DNA from: Malaya genurostris
Lineage: Eukaryota > Arthropoda > Insecta > Diptera > Culicidae
NCBI RefSeq assembly: GCF_030247185.1
Contig: NC_080571.1
Location: forward strand, 105,731,128-105,795,127
DNA length: 64,000 nt
Direction of reading: 5' to 3'
Shown: positions 1 through 12,430 of the stretch, piece by piece
How positions within the stretch are numbered: position 1 is the first letter of the stretch
How the letters are laid out: every line of letters begins with the position of its first letter
Program-made: the position numbers and the translations under genes
The notes under the pieces: generated by a model
Told to the model about the DNA's origin: nothing
Database searches by the model: none
The model's input: only the letters and a program-made list of their open reading frames with translations

Positions 1-542
1 CTCGTCTCACCTTTCCATTCTATATATTCACATCCTTGCTCTTCCTTGAGTACTATCATTCAAAAATTTTCATTTTCTGTTTCTACAAAATGGTCTCTGG
101 TTAGGTAAATATTGCAAAATAGAAAAAAAAATACAAGAAAGTCGTACAAATTTTCAATAAACAAAGATGCATTCATGCGACGTCGTTTGTTTTCTAATTC
201 CATAGAAACAAACTGGCAAAAACTATAACAAACGCCATGGAGTTCGTTTCGCCGGATGCGAGAAGGTTGTTGAGTTACAAACACAAGTATAAGCATTAAT
301 CATATACATGTAGTTTAAACGATTCGGAAGATGAAATACAGTTGGTTGAATTTATAAATCCAATTTTTATGTTTGTTTTATTTATATGTAAAACAATATG
401 GTCTATAACTCCAAAATGGAACTGGTATCAATCGATTCCCATGAACTTAGATTTAAAACATAGCTATTATGAATTGATTTTCATTCAGATCCAACTTCTG
501 ATTCTGCAATTCCCGAATAATGTGACTTTCAACTTTATGGTT
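1..542. other. anonymous AT-rich intergenic DNA
   Basis: I see no supported gene here. The open frames are short, AT-driven and resemble nothing I know. The stretch ends in a 22 bp sequence (543-564) that recurs at 2023-2044. Confidence 0.5.
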
Positions 543-564
543 ATTAATTAGAAAGCTCCACCAA

Positions 565-2022
565 GGGGCTGGGGTCCACTAGGAGATTGATAGTACCTAT
601 TAGCTCTCTCCGGACAGTACCAGCCTAGATTCCGTGTGGAATCCGGCGGAAAAAAATGAACCAAGAATAGATCCACTGGGGTCCTGCTTCCATGTCGTAA
701 AAGGATGCAGGAGTTTCTTTTCCTTTCAGTTATCAGATATTTTCAATGTTTTACTTCTGATTACTCTATTTTACTAAATCATCTCTTTATTCAACCTATC
801 AATTTCCGTCTAGCTTCGGAGAAAAGTTTTATTAGGAATGATTTCTTCTTTCATGTTATTGATTGTCTTTCAGGATTATAAAATGAATGATAAAAATCAA
901 CCATTGCGCAAATCCGTTTATATTACAAAGTTAATAACAGAGTTAACATATATCGGTATATTGAATACATAGTAAAAACACTTGATATTAATATTTCAAA
1001 CAGTAAATTAATATTTTTCTCGGTAGCCGGCTGCCCAGATCAACTAATATAACCAATTAATAATTTTAATAAATAATTAAAATAATAAAGCGGAAATAAT
1101 AAAGAATCAAGACGCGTGTGAAATCTGTTGACCTTTGTTTGGTGATTTAAAATGATTTTATAATAACTGTTTAGAATATTTCAATGCAATGAATCAACTT
1201 TTTCGTCTAAATCCTATTCGCTCTTTTATTTTGTATCACATTTTATGATTTCTTCTTTCATGTTATTGATTGTCTTTCAGGATTATAAAATGAATGATAA
1301 AAATCAACCATTGCGCAAATCCGTTTATATTACAAAGTTAATAACAGAGTTAACATATATCGGTATATTGAATACATAGTAAAAACACTTGATATTAATA
1401 TTTCAAACAGTAAATTAATATTTTTCTCGGTAGCCGGCTGCCCAGATCAACTAATATAACCAATTAATAATTTTAATAAATAATTAAAATAATAAAGCGG
1501 AAATAATAAAGAATCAAGACGCGTGTGAAATCTGTTGACCTTTGTTTGGTGATTTAAAATGATTTTATAATAACTGTTTAGAATATTTCGATGCAATGAA
1601 TCAACTTTTTCGTCTAAATCCTATTCGCTCGTTTATTTTGTATCACGTAGTTTCATTTATAAAAACGTGCTTAATCCACCTAGCAGTGAGATGATACCTT
1701 TTTTTTATCAATCCGCATGTGTTTTTTTGCATGACTAAAAAACGCGAAAGGTAGATGCAGAGGATTCCTCGGTTCCTAGTAGCAACATGCATCGAACTAA
1801 CAATCCTTTCCCTCCCAAGTAGATCTGCATTCGGACGTGGCCGGCGTCGGTATTGATCAGCATGCATGGTTCAATACAGTTTGCACAGTGTGAAACAATG
1901 TGTTATTCCCAAACATGTTACTTCAAAAAATCATTTTGCAATCTCAATTGGTCTAGATCAATAACGGAGTAGCAACACACGGGCGGTCTCTAATGCTAAT
2001 GCTAATGCTAATGCTAATGCTA
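565..2022 (+). mobile_element. candidate retroposed insertion with TAATGC tail
   Basis: The segment is bracketed by a 22 bp perfect direct repeat (543-564 and 2023-2044, containing gaaagctccaccaa). It ends in five copies of the hexamer TAATGC (1991-2020). A long direct repeat next to a simple-sequence tail is the signature of target-primed reverse transcription (SINE or non-LTR element), with the 22 bp as target-site duplication. The 5' end begins ggggctggggtccac. No reverse-transcriptase coding sequence is visible, so this would be a SINE or a truncated, rearranged copy. It contains a 407 bp tandem duplication, and near 1670 the motif aatccacctag that begins repeat family F. Family not recognised. 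Confidence 0.45.
838..1646. repeat. tandem duplication, two 407 bp-spaced copies
   Basis: Positions 838-1239 and 1245-1646 are the same sequence at an offset of exactly 407 bp. I see only two substitutions (an a/g and a t/g near the ends). Both copies start atgatttcttctttcatg and end tttgtatcac. Near-identity means the duplication is recent, or that it is an assembly duplication. Confidence 0.9.
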
Positions 2023-2044
2023 ATTAATTAGAAAGCTCCACCAA

Positions 2045-2338
2045 AGATAATTAAAACTGGTAAATAAATGAACACAAAAAAGGTTATCAATCTTCAAAAC
2101 TGGTCTCGCACATACATTTCAAGTTACCTTCTTTGTCGAATATATGAACAGAATCAGGAATATTTTCGAAAAATTATGGCAAGTTTAATTTTTATGCTCA
2201 TTTGATAGAACGCTTTGCTAAGAATCTACGAAAACAACGAAAATCTTAGAAAACGATACCCATATGTGAAAGATCCTGCAGTAGAATTCTTGAACTTTAG
2301 AGGCAGTGAAACTGTTCTCTTCGAAGATACTCTTGAAT
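2045..2338. other. anonymous intergenic DNA
   Basis: No gene or recognisable repeat was seen between the TAATGC-tailed segment and the hAT-like inverted arm. Confidence 0.4.
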
Positions 2339-3485
2339 CAGGGCTGGAAAAATCAAGATAAAAAAATCATCAAATCGTAATCACTAGCGAAGATGATCGC
2401 TTGTGATCTTTCCCAATAAAGATCACTCCTGATCTAATCTTTTTAAGATCAGTTGATAAGTGATCTTTGAATCACGTTGATCAAAAGCAATACTGATCTT
2501 CCGTCACAAAAAATCGGTAGTGATTTTGAGCTACTCTTATCAGTGATTCCTGTAGGATGAAATTACTGGACAATTCGATCAGCTTTGAGCATTGTGGAAG
2601 AAAGTATGAGCAAGATCAGACATGAGTACCGATTGATTTACGTCTAAAATCGTTGATCCTGGTAAGTATGAAAATTAGTGACAACTATCCTACAGGAATT
2701 TTTAACTAAGGGGCTGTCCATAAAAGACGTCACGCCGCAAGGGGGTGGGGGGTGTTTCATATAACGTGACCTTTTGTGACAGGGGGAAGGGGGGGAGGTT
2801 TTTGGAATGTGACGTCCTATATTTTCAATGAGCGCATTTTTGAAATACCTAATTATATTACTGCTTTGCCTTATTTCCTGAAAAAAATCTCCACAATAAA
2901 CGTTTACATTCTATAGGAAAACGTGTATTTGTTGATGTAAAAACTTCTTCTTGTAAATTCGGAAATGAATGATGCAGGAAATCATTTCTGTTGTGATCAG
3001 CAAAAGTGCACGGAGGAGCAAGTAAATTAGCGAAATTAATAAATTTTGCCTAATATGAGTAAAAAGAAAAAGATGCCTTTAAACGGTTTAACTTAAGTTA
3101 TGCACTGACAATTTTTTCAGTAACTTGATTTTCTAGCATTGATAATAGTATATCATAAGAATTTCTCTTATCTGATTCTGATGCAGTTTATTCAATTGTA
3201 AAAAGGGCGGGAGATCAACGATTTCAGACGTAGATCATGTCATGTCTTATCTTGATCATATGCGATTTTCCTCCACCAACATCAAAGCTTATCGAATCAT
3301 CCAATGATTGAACTTACATAAATCAAGAATCATTTTAGCTCAAAATCACTACCCATTGTGTGACGGAAGATCAGTACCGATATTGATTAATGTGATTTAA
3401 AATTCACTGATCAACTGATCAAGAAAAGATTATCCGGCAGTGATCTCGTTTTGATGAGGTTTTGGTCTTTATTTTCTCAGCCTTG
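2339..3485. repeat. hAT-like long inverted repeat pair (two diverged arms)
   Basis: The arms 2339-2660 and about 3200-3485 are inverted, diverged copies of one sequence. Shared landmarks are the tgacggaagatcagta-type block, agtgattttgagct and the ends CAGGGCTGGAAAAATCAAG / caaggctgagaaaataaag. CAGGG-type termini suggest hAT. However, the flanking 8-mers (tcttgaat and tatgctac) do not match, so no target-site duplication supports a single insertion. The left terminus of another element (2710) lies between the arms. Confidence 0.55.
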
Positions 3486-3692
3486 TATGCTACACTAAGG
3501 AAATATTATTCTTTACCTAAAACAATAATATAATACCCCTAGGAGGAATGAAACAGATGATTTGAATGTTTCATCAATTCCAACCAAATATCAGGTGTAC
3601 AACTTTGCTTCCGCCGTTTTCCGATAGGTGGCTGTACCGGCTGAGGCTGGTCAAAACACATAGATGATAATGCCTTTAAAAGGAAGTGTGTA

Positions 3693-4633
3693 CAGGGTCC
3701 GGCACTCGAAGTGTAACAAATTAAAAAGGCCATAAATTCAGTTTGGAAAATTACTTTTACTTAATTCAAAGTACAAAATGTGTAAAAATAATACAAAATT
3801 CAGAATCAATTCACTTTTGCTCGATATGACCACCTTTTGCCTTGACTTGATGACTTGAGAGAGCGAAGGAGTTGCTTCGTTTGGCCGAATGTGACTTGCA
3901 GGTATTTTGGCCCACTCGCGGACAATAACTTTTTTCAGCGCCTCGAGACTGGTGCATCTTTTAGTTCGGACTTTGCTCTTCAAAATGGCCCAAAGAGAAT
4001 AATCCATTGGATTCGCATCTGGTGAATTCGAGAGCCATTGTGTGGACGTGATGAAGTTCGGAACGTTGTTTTTCAGCCATTCTTGGTTCACTCGAGCTTT
4101 GTGAGAAGGTGCCGAGTTCTGCTTAAACGTCCATGGTCTACTACCGAAATGTTTGTCTGCTCACGGCTTCAAAGGAACCTCCAGAATACTTTCCCGATAA
4201 TATGTCGCATTTACCTTGACGCCAGGCTCGATGAAAACGATTGGAGAGCGCCTATCTGCGGTTACAGCGGCCCAAACCATTATCTGTTGCGGGTGCTGCC
4301 TCCTGGTGGCCAATCGATGACTCAAATTCTCGTATGAACGGTCGGTCAAGTAAACCCTATCGTTTTGAGAGTTTACGAATTGCTCAATTGGAAAAGTTTT
4401 CTCGTCAGAAAATACAATTTTCGGAAATTGACCGCTTTCGGCCAAACGAAGCAACTCCTTCGCTCTCTCAAGTCATCAAGTCAAGGCAAAAGGTGGTCAT
4501 ATCGAGCAAAAGTGAATTGATTCTGAATTTTGTATTATTTTTACACATTTTGTACTTTGAATTAAGTAAAAGTAATTTTCCAAACTGAATTTATGGCCTT
4601 TTTAGTTGGTTACACTTCGAGTGCCGGACCCTG
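3693..4633 (-). mobile_element. maT-family (DD37D) element with foldback termini
   Basis: The element starts CAGGGTCCGGCACTCGAAG and ends with the inverted copy CTTCGAGTGCCGGACCCTG, with TA immediately outside both ends (3691-3692, 4634-4635). The ends are not just short inverted repeats: about 195-200 bp (3693-3893 and 4438-4633) are near-perfect inverted copies. They include the 3' end of the transposase frame (VKAKGGHIEQK then stop). The true 5' end has therefore been replaced by an inverted copy of the 3' end. Confidence 0.85.
3738..4454 (-). pseudogene. maT transposase, inactivated
   Basis: This is a cut-and-paste transposase of the Tc1/mariner superfamily, read on the minus strand. The first catalytic Asp is in VFSDEKTF near the start. 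The second falls in what should be QQDSAPSH but reads KQNSAPSH, so Asp is replaced by Asn. The third is in SPDANPMDYSLW. Second to third site spacing is 37 residues, the maT (DD37D) signature. A TGA at 4161-4163 replaces a conserved Trp two dozen residues before the second site. The DNA-binding N-terminus is absent, and the C-terminus is frameshifted where the inverted arm begins. It cannot be active. Confidence 0.85.
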
Positions 4634-4706
4634 TACAGTGCCTAACGAATGGTCATCGCCGTTTCAGTGACAGTTGTTCTTGTATTCGTATTATTCACGC
4701 TCGAAA

Positions 4707-5376
4707 ATGTCTGTTTATGTGCCCAATTCTCGACATTTGCGGGAAGTTTTACTTTTCTGTGACAATTCGAAAAAAAAATGCAACTGAAGCGTATCGAATG
4801 CTTTCAGAAACTTACGGTGATGCTGCTCTGAGAGAACGTGTCGGGAGTGGTTTCAACGTTTTAAAAATTGTGATTTCGATGTCGAAGACAAACATGATGG
4901 TGGAAGAGAAAAAACCTTCAAAGATGAATAACAATTTACTACGAGCTCTTAAAACCGGGTGAAACCATCACAGGAGATCGCTACCGAACGCAACTGATGC
5001 GCCTTAGTCGCGCGTTAAAAGAAAAGTGTATCAAGTGCGACATGACAAAGTCATCCGCCAACACGACAATGCTCGGCCTCACTTCGCAAAAGTGGTCAAA
5101 AAGTACCTGGAAACGCTGAAATGGGAAGTCTTGCCCCACCCGCCGTATTCCCCAGATGTCGCTCCTTCTGACTTCCACCTATTCCGCTCAATGGCAAACG
5201 GCATGGCAGATCAACATTTTCAATCCTTCGAAGAGTTGGAAAAATGGATTGCTTCATGGATAGCGTCAAAAGAGGACTCGCCGGGATTCGAAAGTTTCCG
5301 GAAAGATGGAAGAAAGTTGTCGCTAGCGACGGACAATACTTTTAATAATACATCTGTAAGCACTTTTTCGCAATAA
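4707..5376 (+). pseudogene. mariner transposase, internally deleted
   Basis: The frame begins ATG at 4707 (MSVYVPNSRHLREVLLFC), typical of insect mariner transposases. It shifts frame at a run of A after 'SKK', continues as NATEAYRMLSETYGDAALRER, and then jumps near 4925 to ELLKPGETITGDRYRTQLM-type sequence. The jump deletes roughly 150 residues, including the first catalytic Asp. The second and third Asp remain (QHDNARPH and SPDVAPSDFH, 34 residues apart). Another frameshift precedes the ERWKKVVASDGQYF end. Inactive. Confidence 0.85.
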
Positions 5377-5588
5377 AGCTTTAAATTTTGAAAAAAAAAA
5401 CGCGGAAGCAAAGTTGTACACCTAATACTTCTATTAATTTATATAATGATTTTTTTTTATTTTGAATTCGTGACATGTGACATAGGGGGGGTGGGGGGTC
5501 TTTGCTTCTGTGACAATTTGTGACAAAGGGGGGATGAGGAGTCAAAAATCGTCAAAAAAGCGTGACGTCTTTCATGGACAGCCCCTAA

Positions 5589-7185
5589 GGATAACGCGTA
5601 TCAATGAGAATTTTGAAATCGTAGAAAAAGTGCCAATTTTGTATTTTTGGGAAGTTTAGTGACGGGTGATAAGGAATATCAAAGGAACACGTACATGATT
5701 TTTGTCAATGAGGGTGCTCAAATTGGGGAAAAATTGTCAATTTGTAACTTTCAGGAATTCTCCTTTTAAAGTCCTTATCACCAGAGTGAGGAAAAATTAC
5801 GTTGCTCGAAACCTATTATTTAATTTGTATTAAAATGAACACTAGATGAAGGTTTAATGAAAATCATCAGTTTGGATCGTAATCACATTGATAATGTTAG
5901 TTTAACAGCTTTCACTGCGCAAAAGCAATTCGCAATGCAAAATTAGTAGAAAAATATACCACACGAAATAGTGATTATAGCGACAAAAGACTTTGTTTCA
6001 CTTCCAGCTGGTTGATGCTGATGATGATGTTCGTGTAAAGTTAGATTAAATTAAACCCAAAAAAAGCTATTTGAAATGAATTTGATTCATAGAATTAACA
6101 GGAGCGCAGCGTTTGAATGGTGCGTTTGAATTGGCGAAGCAAAGTCCTGCACTCCTGTTACTTTTGTGTGTGATATTCACGCTAAATAGGGTAATAATAA
6201 TCAGCTGCATAGCACGCTTTGTGATTGGACGTGTTTTTCTTATCATTATAATTACTATTTATCGCAGCATGAATGATATATTATTATTATTAGCTGTTTA
6301 TATTGATTATATTACTCCACTACGACGGTATTGGTGAATAAATTTACATCATTTACATCACGAAGTATGTAAAAACTTATTGATATCGGATAATCCATAT
6401 CCGAGAAAATTGAGCGGTAGTCAGTTTTGACGTTTACATCACTTATCCCATTCTTTAATCGGAACCGTAAGTGACAGTCATTTGAACTTCAAACCTGTTT
6501 AATGAACACAGAATAGCATTAAAACGAGCAGAACTTTGTAGAATGTGAATTCCGAATTAGGCAGTGAAACAGATAACGAGGAAGACATTTTTAAATGCTA
6601 AGTAAAATCAAAATTTAAGTTTGAAATATCTAAAATAAACACGTGATATGAAAAGGTAATACTGACTATTTTTATTCACTGTGAATCCAAAAATTTACTT
6701 ATTTCCACCCCTCTCACATATATCAGATATATATTCGCTTATAGAATTCTAGAACACTATTGGATACAAACCATTTCTTAGAGGATTTAATGTAAATCAA
6801 AAATTCTTTTTAACCAGAGTGGTTTGGTCTGCATCTTTTTACAACCTTCTGAAATAATTAAGTACGAAATAAGTTCCTTTTTATATAAAACTATCCATAA
6901 CTTTTTCAAAACTAGTCATAGAGCTCTGAAGTTCTTAACAACTTTACGTATTTTTACAATATCGAACAATTTGTTGAACAGCCCGTTTCTCTATGATTGA
7001 TGTGAAAAAAGTTAGAATGGAAAAAACTGATATTTTGAAATCTTTTAGTAACACTACCGCATAATGAGTTAACGGTAAAAAATTATCGAAATGGTTTCTT
7101 CAGCAAATTTATCAGAAATTGCAATGGCAACAGTATTATACAGTATTATAATACATACAACGAATACTATCTGAAATTTTTGTGC
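5589..7185. other. anonymous AT-rich DNA with family F-like fragments
   Basis: No supported gene. Around 6340-6480 there are pieces of the module seen elsewhere in the window (tttacatcac, gagaaaattgagcggta). A TGATGATGATG run lies near 6020. Confidence 0.4.
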
Positions 7186-7425
7186 CGAGGATACGTACCG
7201 CATAGCTTCCGAAATCCATATTAAAAACGCATAACTTCGGAAACCAACATAAAAAACCGCAAAATTTTGGGAATCCGCATTAAAAACACATTGCCTCTCA
7301 AATTCGCATTGAAAACCGCATAAATTCGGAAATCCGCTTAACATCCGCTTAGTTAGGAAAGCCGAACGCATAACCTCGGATGTCCGCAGAAGAAAAACCG
7401 CGTAACCTCGGAAATCTCCTGAGTA
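7186..7425. repeat. degenerate minisatellite, about 35 bp unit
   Basis: The block is built from roughly six imperfect repeats of a unit like cgcataacttcggaaatccg followed by cattaaaaac. Because the unit has no stop in several minus-strand frames it produces overlapping open frames up to 119 codons, which I regard as artefacts of the repeat. Confidence 0.75.
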
Positions 7426-8837
7426 CAAATCTGTTCTGAAACTGTTGAAAAATTATTTTGAATTTTCCCAAGCCAACAGAACACGTTTTCTGGGCAGGCA
7501 GAAGCCCAGAACACCGTATGCATATAACAGCTGAATCTTGCTGTTTTCCCAATCATTCGGTCTAGAGCGGTTAGTGCAGCAGGCACCAGAAAAACTTCGG
7601 GGATCATCAAATATTGCCTCAGACGCCCTTCGCACGAATCGAAAGTTTACTGAAATTTCAGTGTTACTGTTGAAAATCTATTTTTCACACACATATAGAT
7701 TGATTCATTCGGGTCCATTCAGCGAAAGCGTACTTTAATCCTTACATCGCTTGATCGCGGGACCGAAAGTATCAGCAAAAATACATTTTAACTTACATTT
7801 GAACTCTGATAAAAATAATTGATAAAACTACGATTTTTAGGTTACGTCATTTATAAGTTTACATCTACCAAAACCATTATGTCTCCGGAACAAAAAGAGT
7901 CCGTTTTTTGGTATTCGAACTTGATCAATGAAATAATAGTAGCCTCTAAGCGAGCCTAAAATTATTAAAATCGGGTCTGTCATCCCCGAGAAGATTGAGC
8001 GGAGTAATAATAAGTGCATTTTGTTGGTTAAACCCCTTATATCTACACCTAGAGCTTCAAAATCAGAAATTACAGCCATTCGATCTTCGAATTTGATCAA
8101 TGAACCAATGCACAGTGGTCGGAAACGGGAAATTAGCAAAACAAAAATATTTTCGCTATTAAATATTAATCTTAACTTAACCTTAGTTGAGCAAAAAAAA
8201 AAAGTGGCTTCTTCAGCAAAGTTGCTTAAAATAAAATTCAATAATTTTTTAATTCAATTTAGACAGTTTGAATCCAGATTAACACCCTTCAAACTTGAAA
8301 AGCGGGGTATTTGTGACGTATATTTATATCATTCTTGTGAAATTGAGTCGTTTCACGGATTACGTTCTTATGAATTGTGTCATATCTGGATTTGTGTCAT
8401 CTGTAAATTTCATAATTTTTTGCTGTGTAGACCATCCAATTTCCAATTTCGCTTTCAGCTCATCAGTGCTTAAAGCCAGGTTCCTCCAACCAATATTCAA
8501 AAATCGAAAAAAATTGAATGAATTGCTAGAAAATACTCTTAGCAATGATATAGAATCGGTCCCGAGGGTACACGCGACCGAGAAGTGGGTAGAAAAAAGA
8601 ACAAAAACGGTTCGCGTCCAGGCACGATTAGTCGCAAATAAAAACTTTGCTCAACTTTTTCTCGCAACATCGGTTTTTCAACTGGGTGTCGCTCGTATTC
8701 CAAAACTATTGCACGTATAAACATGAACTAAACGGTGTGTTACTCGTAATTTGTCCCCCTGTGGTCGGAACTACAACCAAAAATATAAATTGTTATTTAA
8801 AAAAGTTATTACCGATTAAAAGTTCAAAAAACCTTTT
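7426..8837. other. anonymous DNA with dispersed-repeat fragments
   Basis: No gene is supported. 7835-8280 contains two diverged copies of the ~160 bp module that is tandemly arrayed at 33.4-34.2 kb (tctccggaac, cgaacttgatcaatga, gagaagattgagcgg). The overlapping open frames here, up to 150 codons on both strands, follow this repeat and show no recognisable domain. Confidence 0.4.
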
Positions 8838-10535
<1,698 letters not shown>

Positions 10536-10980
10536 AAAAGGGTTGAAAAAAATGGTCGACTTTTGTTATTTCTCTGTGAAAAGTTTTCAGTCTTGTTCTG
10601 CCCATAGTCAATTCGATACAGAATATGAAACTGTTTGATTTTTTAAATAAAAAAAACACTTTTTTGGAGAAACCTGGTCTTAAAACAGTTTGAATTAAAC
10701 TGCTAGCAGTTCAACTTTAACTCCTAAACAGACGCCAAGTTTACACCATTTATGAAATGTACGTTTATTTGTCAATTTTTGTGCGTTAAAATTATTCATT
10801 GATTTCAAGTTCTGTTTGTATAATAATATTAGTGTAGTTATATAGTAATAAGTCTGCGCAATAATTTTATTCTAATCAAAGGCAATAAATAATAATTATT
10901 ATTTAACTGGGGTTTGAAATGAAAAATACGAATCTACATGGCAAAATTCCATCACAAGAAAATATTCGGCAACCGATCAT
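10536..10980. other. anonymous AT-rich DNA
   Basis: No gene, no recognised repeat. Confidence 0.4.
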
Positions 10981-11170
10981 CTCGGGTGGGCGGTTCAATG
11001 CATAGGGCGCTGGTCTTACAAACCAGTTGAACGACCTGGAAGGATTCGTAGTGTGAGTAGAATCGTAGCACCAGCCATGCAATGGTTCTGTACACTCTGA
11101 ATTGGCTGCCAAGTCTGTTGAAACAGAAGGTCAAATTCCACTACAGGAATGTAATACCAAGGCTTTGCTT
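10981..11170 (+). mobile_element. tRNA-headed SINE, family 1, copy A (box B deleted)
   Basis: The head reads ggttcaatgcatagggcgct followed by ggtcttacaaaccagttg, then acgacctggaaggattc and a body with tctgttgaaacagaaggtc and ttccactacaggaatg. Three other copies in the window (14,403, 23,941 and 31,620, all minus) carry the segment gtatgttcgagccccg-like between 'cagttg' and 'gacctgg', which contains a pol III box B. This copy lacks those ~16 bases. Confidence 0.7.
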
Positions 11171-12430
11171 GATCATCTCAAAACTTTCAGGGGATCCAAA
11201 TTAAGTGGCGGTTAGGGTCTGACGCTTTTGGAAATTCATTTATTTTTTCTTTGTGTTTTCAAGAATATATTGTCAAATTTTCAAACCTATCGAAACTAAA
11301 CTCTGGAAGTTATGGGCATTTATATCTGACGAAAAAATTTTGGACTCTACGTGTCCCCTTGAACAAGTAAATTGTTTCATTCGATTTTATAAACAATAAA
11401 CTTTAAACGCGTTTTTCTCGAAAGAAGGTTTTGAAATTCCGTGTTGATCGTCATTCGAAACCTACTTCACCATTTTTTTTTTCAAATTTTGCACACTTTT
11501 ATACATGTAAAATACAAGACCCCAACGTTTTCGTTTTTAATTTCTTGAGGAGGTTTAACATCTACAAAATGGCAAGTTTTTTCGTGGAAAATCGTAGTTT
11601 TGACTTTAAACAACCATCAAAAATAAAAAAAAAAATAAACTAAAACGTAAGGATCTAGAATAACATCACATTGATTCATTGAATTCTGATAAGTCTTACG
11701 ATGTTTCTGAAACGCCTACTTTCTTGATGACTCAGTACTTTTCAATTGACCGTAGTCGTAGTGCGTTCGGCGGGTTAAACTCCTTCGGCACGAAGTTGAC
11801 CTCATTAACCTTGTACCCCAAGTAGCAAATGTAACTTATTGAAATTTCAATATGTTCTACACTTGTTTTAGAATTATCATTTATGTTATATATGTTCAGA
11901 AAGATTCTTAAACATATTAAAATCGGTCGTGTAACTCATCACTGTAAAGTTTCACAATACTACCGAAAAACTTATTGTAGAACATCTTTAAGTACGTCTA
12001 AAACGATTGTGCAGTAAATCACCAACTTGTTCTTGTTTCACTAGAAGTTCAGCAAAAACTTTGACATCGTCAAGTAAACGGAAGTAACTTTAACAATTGT
12101 GCAACTTATCAAAAATTTTCTTAACAACTGTCATATTTGTATCGGACACAATATGCGTCGAAATTGCTATAAATCCCTTTTAGGAGAAAGATTAGCAAAA
12201 TTATGCTCTCCGCAAAGCAAAAATGATAAGCCGAATTGAGAACCTAGCAGTAAAAAATATTTTTCGGCTGAGTCCGCATACTTTTGGCTGCTTAATGAAG
12301 TTTAAGGTCAGTACAAAAACAATGATATAAAATTCAAAACTTGCAGAAAAGTTGTGCAAGATTTATCTATTTGAAATGAACGCCAAACTTGCTGACACAA
12401 GAATATTATCATAAAAGATGCAGAAAAAAA
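11171..12430. other. anonymous AT-rich DNA
   Basis: No supported gene. The open frame near 11,431 (70 codons) is low-complexity Phe-rich and unconvincing. Confidence 0.4.

Larger units (their letters stand above)
3591..5425 (+). mobile_element. mariner (DD34D) element, split by a maT insertion
   Basis: The terminal inverted repeats read aggtgtacaactttgcttcc (3593) and its reverse complement ending at 5425, with TA on both sides (3589-3590, 5426-5427). A mariner transposase remnant lies at 4707-5376. A second element (3693-4633, TA on both sides) is inserted just inside the left terminus, which separates the two ends by 1.8 kb. The element lies within the Harbinger-type unit 2710-5585. Confidence 0.85.
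2710..5585. mobile_element. PIF/Harbinger-type inverted-repeat element, TAA target duplication
   Basis: The terminal inverted repeats read GGGGCTGTCCATAAAAGACG at 2710 and, in reverse complement, GGGGCTGTCCATGAAAGACG at 5585. They are followed by G-rich subterminal tracts (2741-2793, 5487-5537). The 3 bp TAA lies on both sides (2707-2709, 5586-5588), matching the TWA target of PIF/Harbinger elements. No Harbinger transposase is visible. The interior is filled by half of the hAT-like repeat and by the mariner/maT pair, so the element is non-autonomous or hollowed out. Confidence 0.7.

Noticed and set aside
2339..3485. A single intact hAT-type MITE
   Set aside because: Flanking 8-mers do not match and another element's terminus lies between the arms, so a single clean insertion is not supported.
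7837..8473. Overlapping open frames of 134-150 codons on both strands
   Set aside because: They lie in a dispersed non-coding repeat module found many times in the window; no domain and no shared frame between copies.
10981..11060. Possible tRNA gene
   Set aside because: Head-like box A is present but box B is missing and the sequence recurs as a dispersed family; it is a SINE head.
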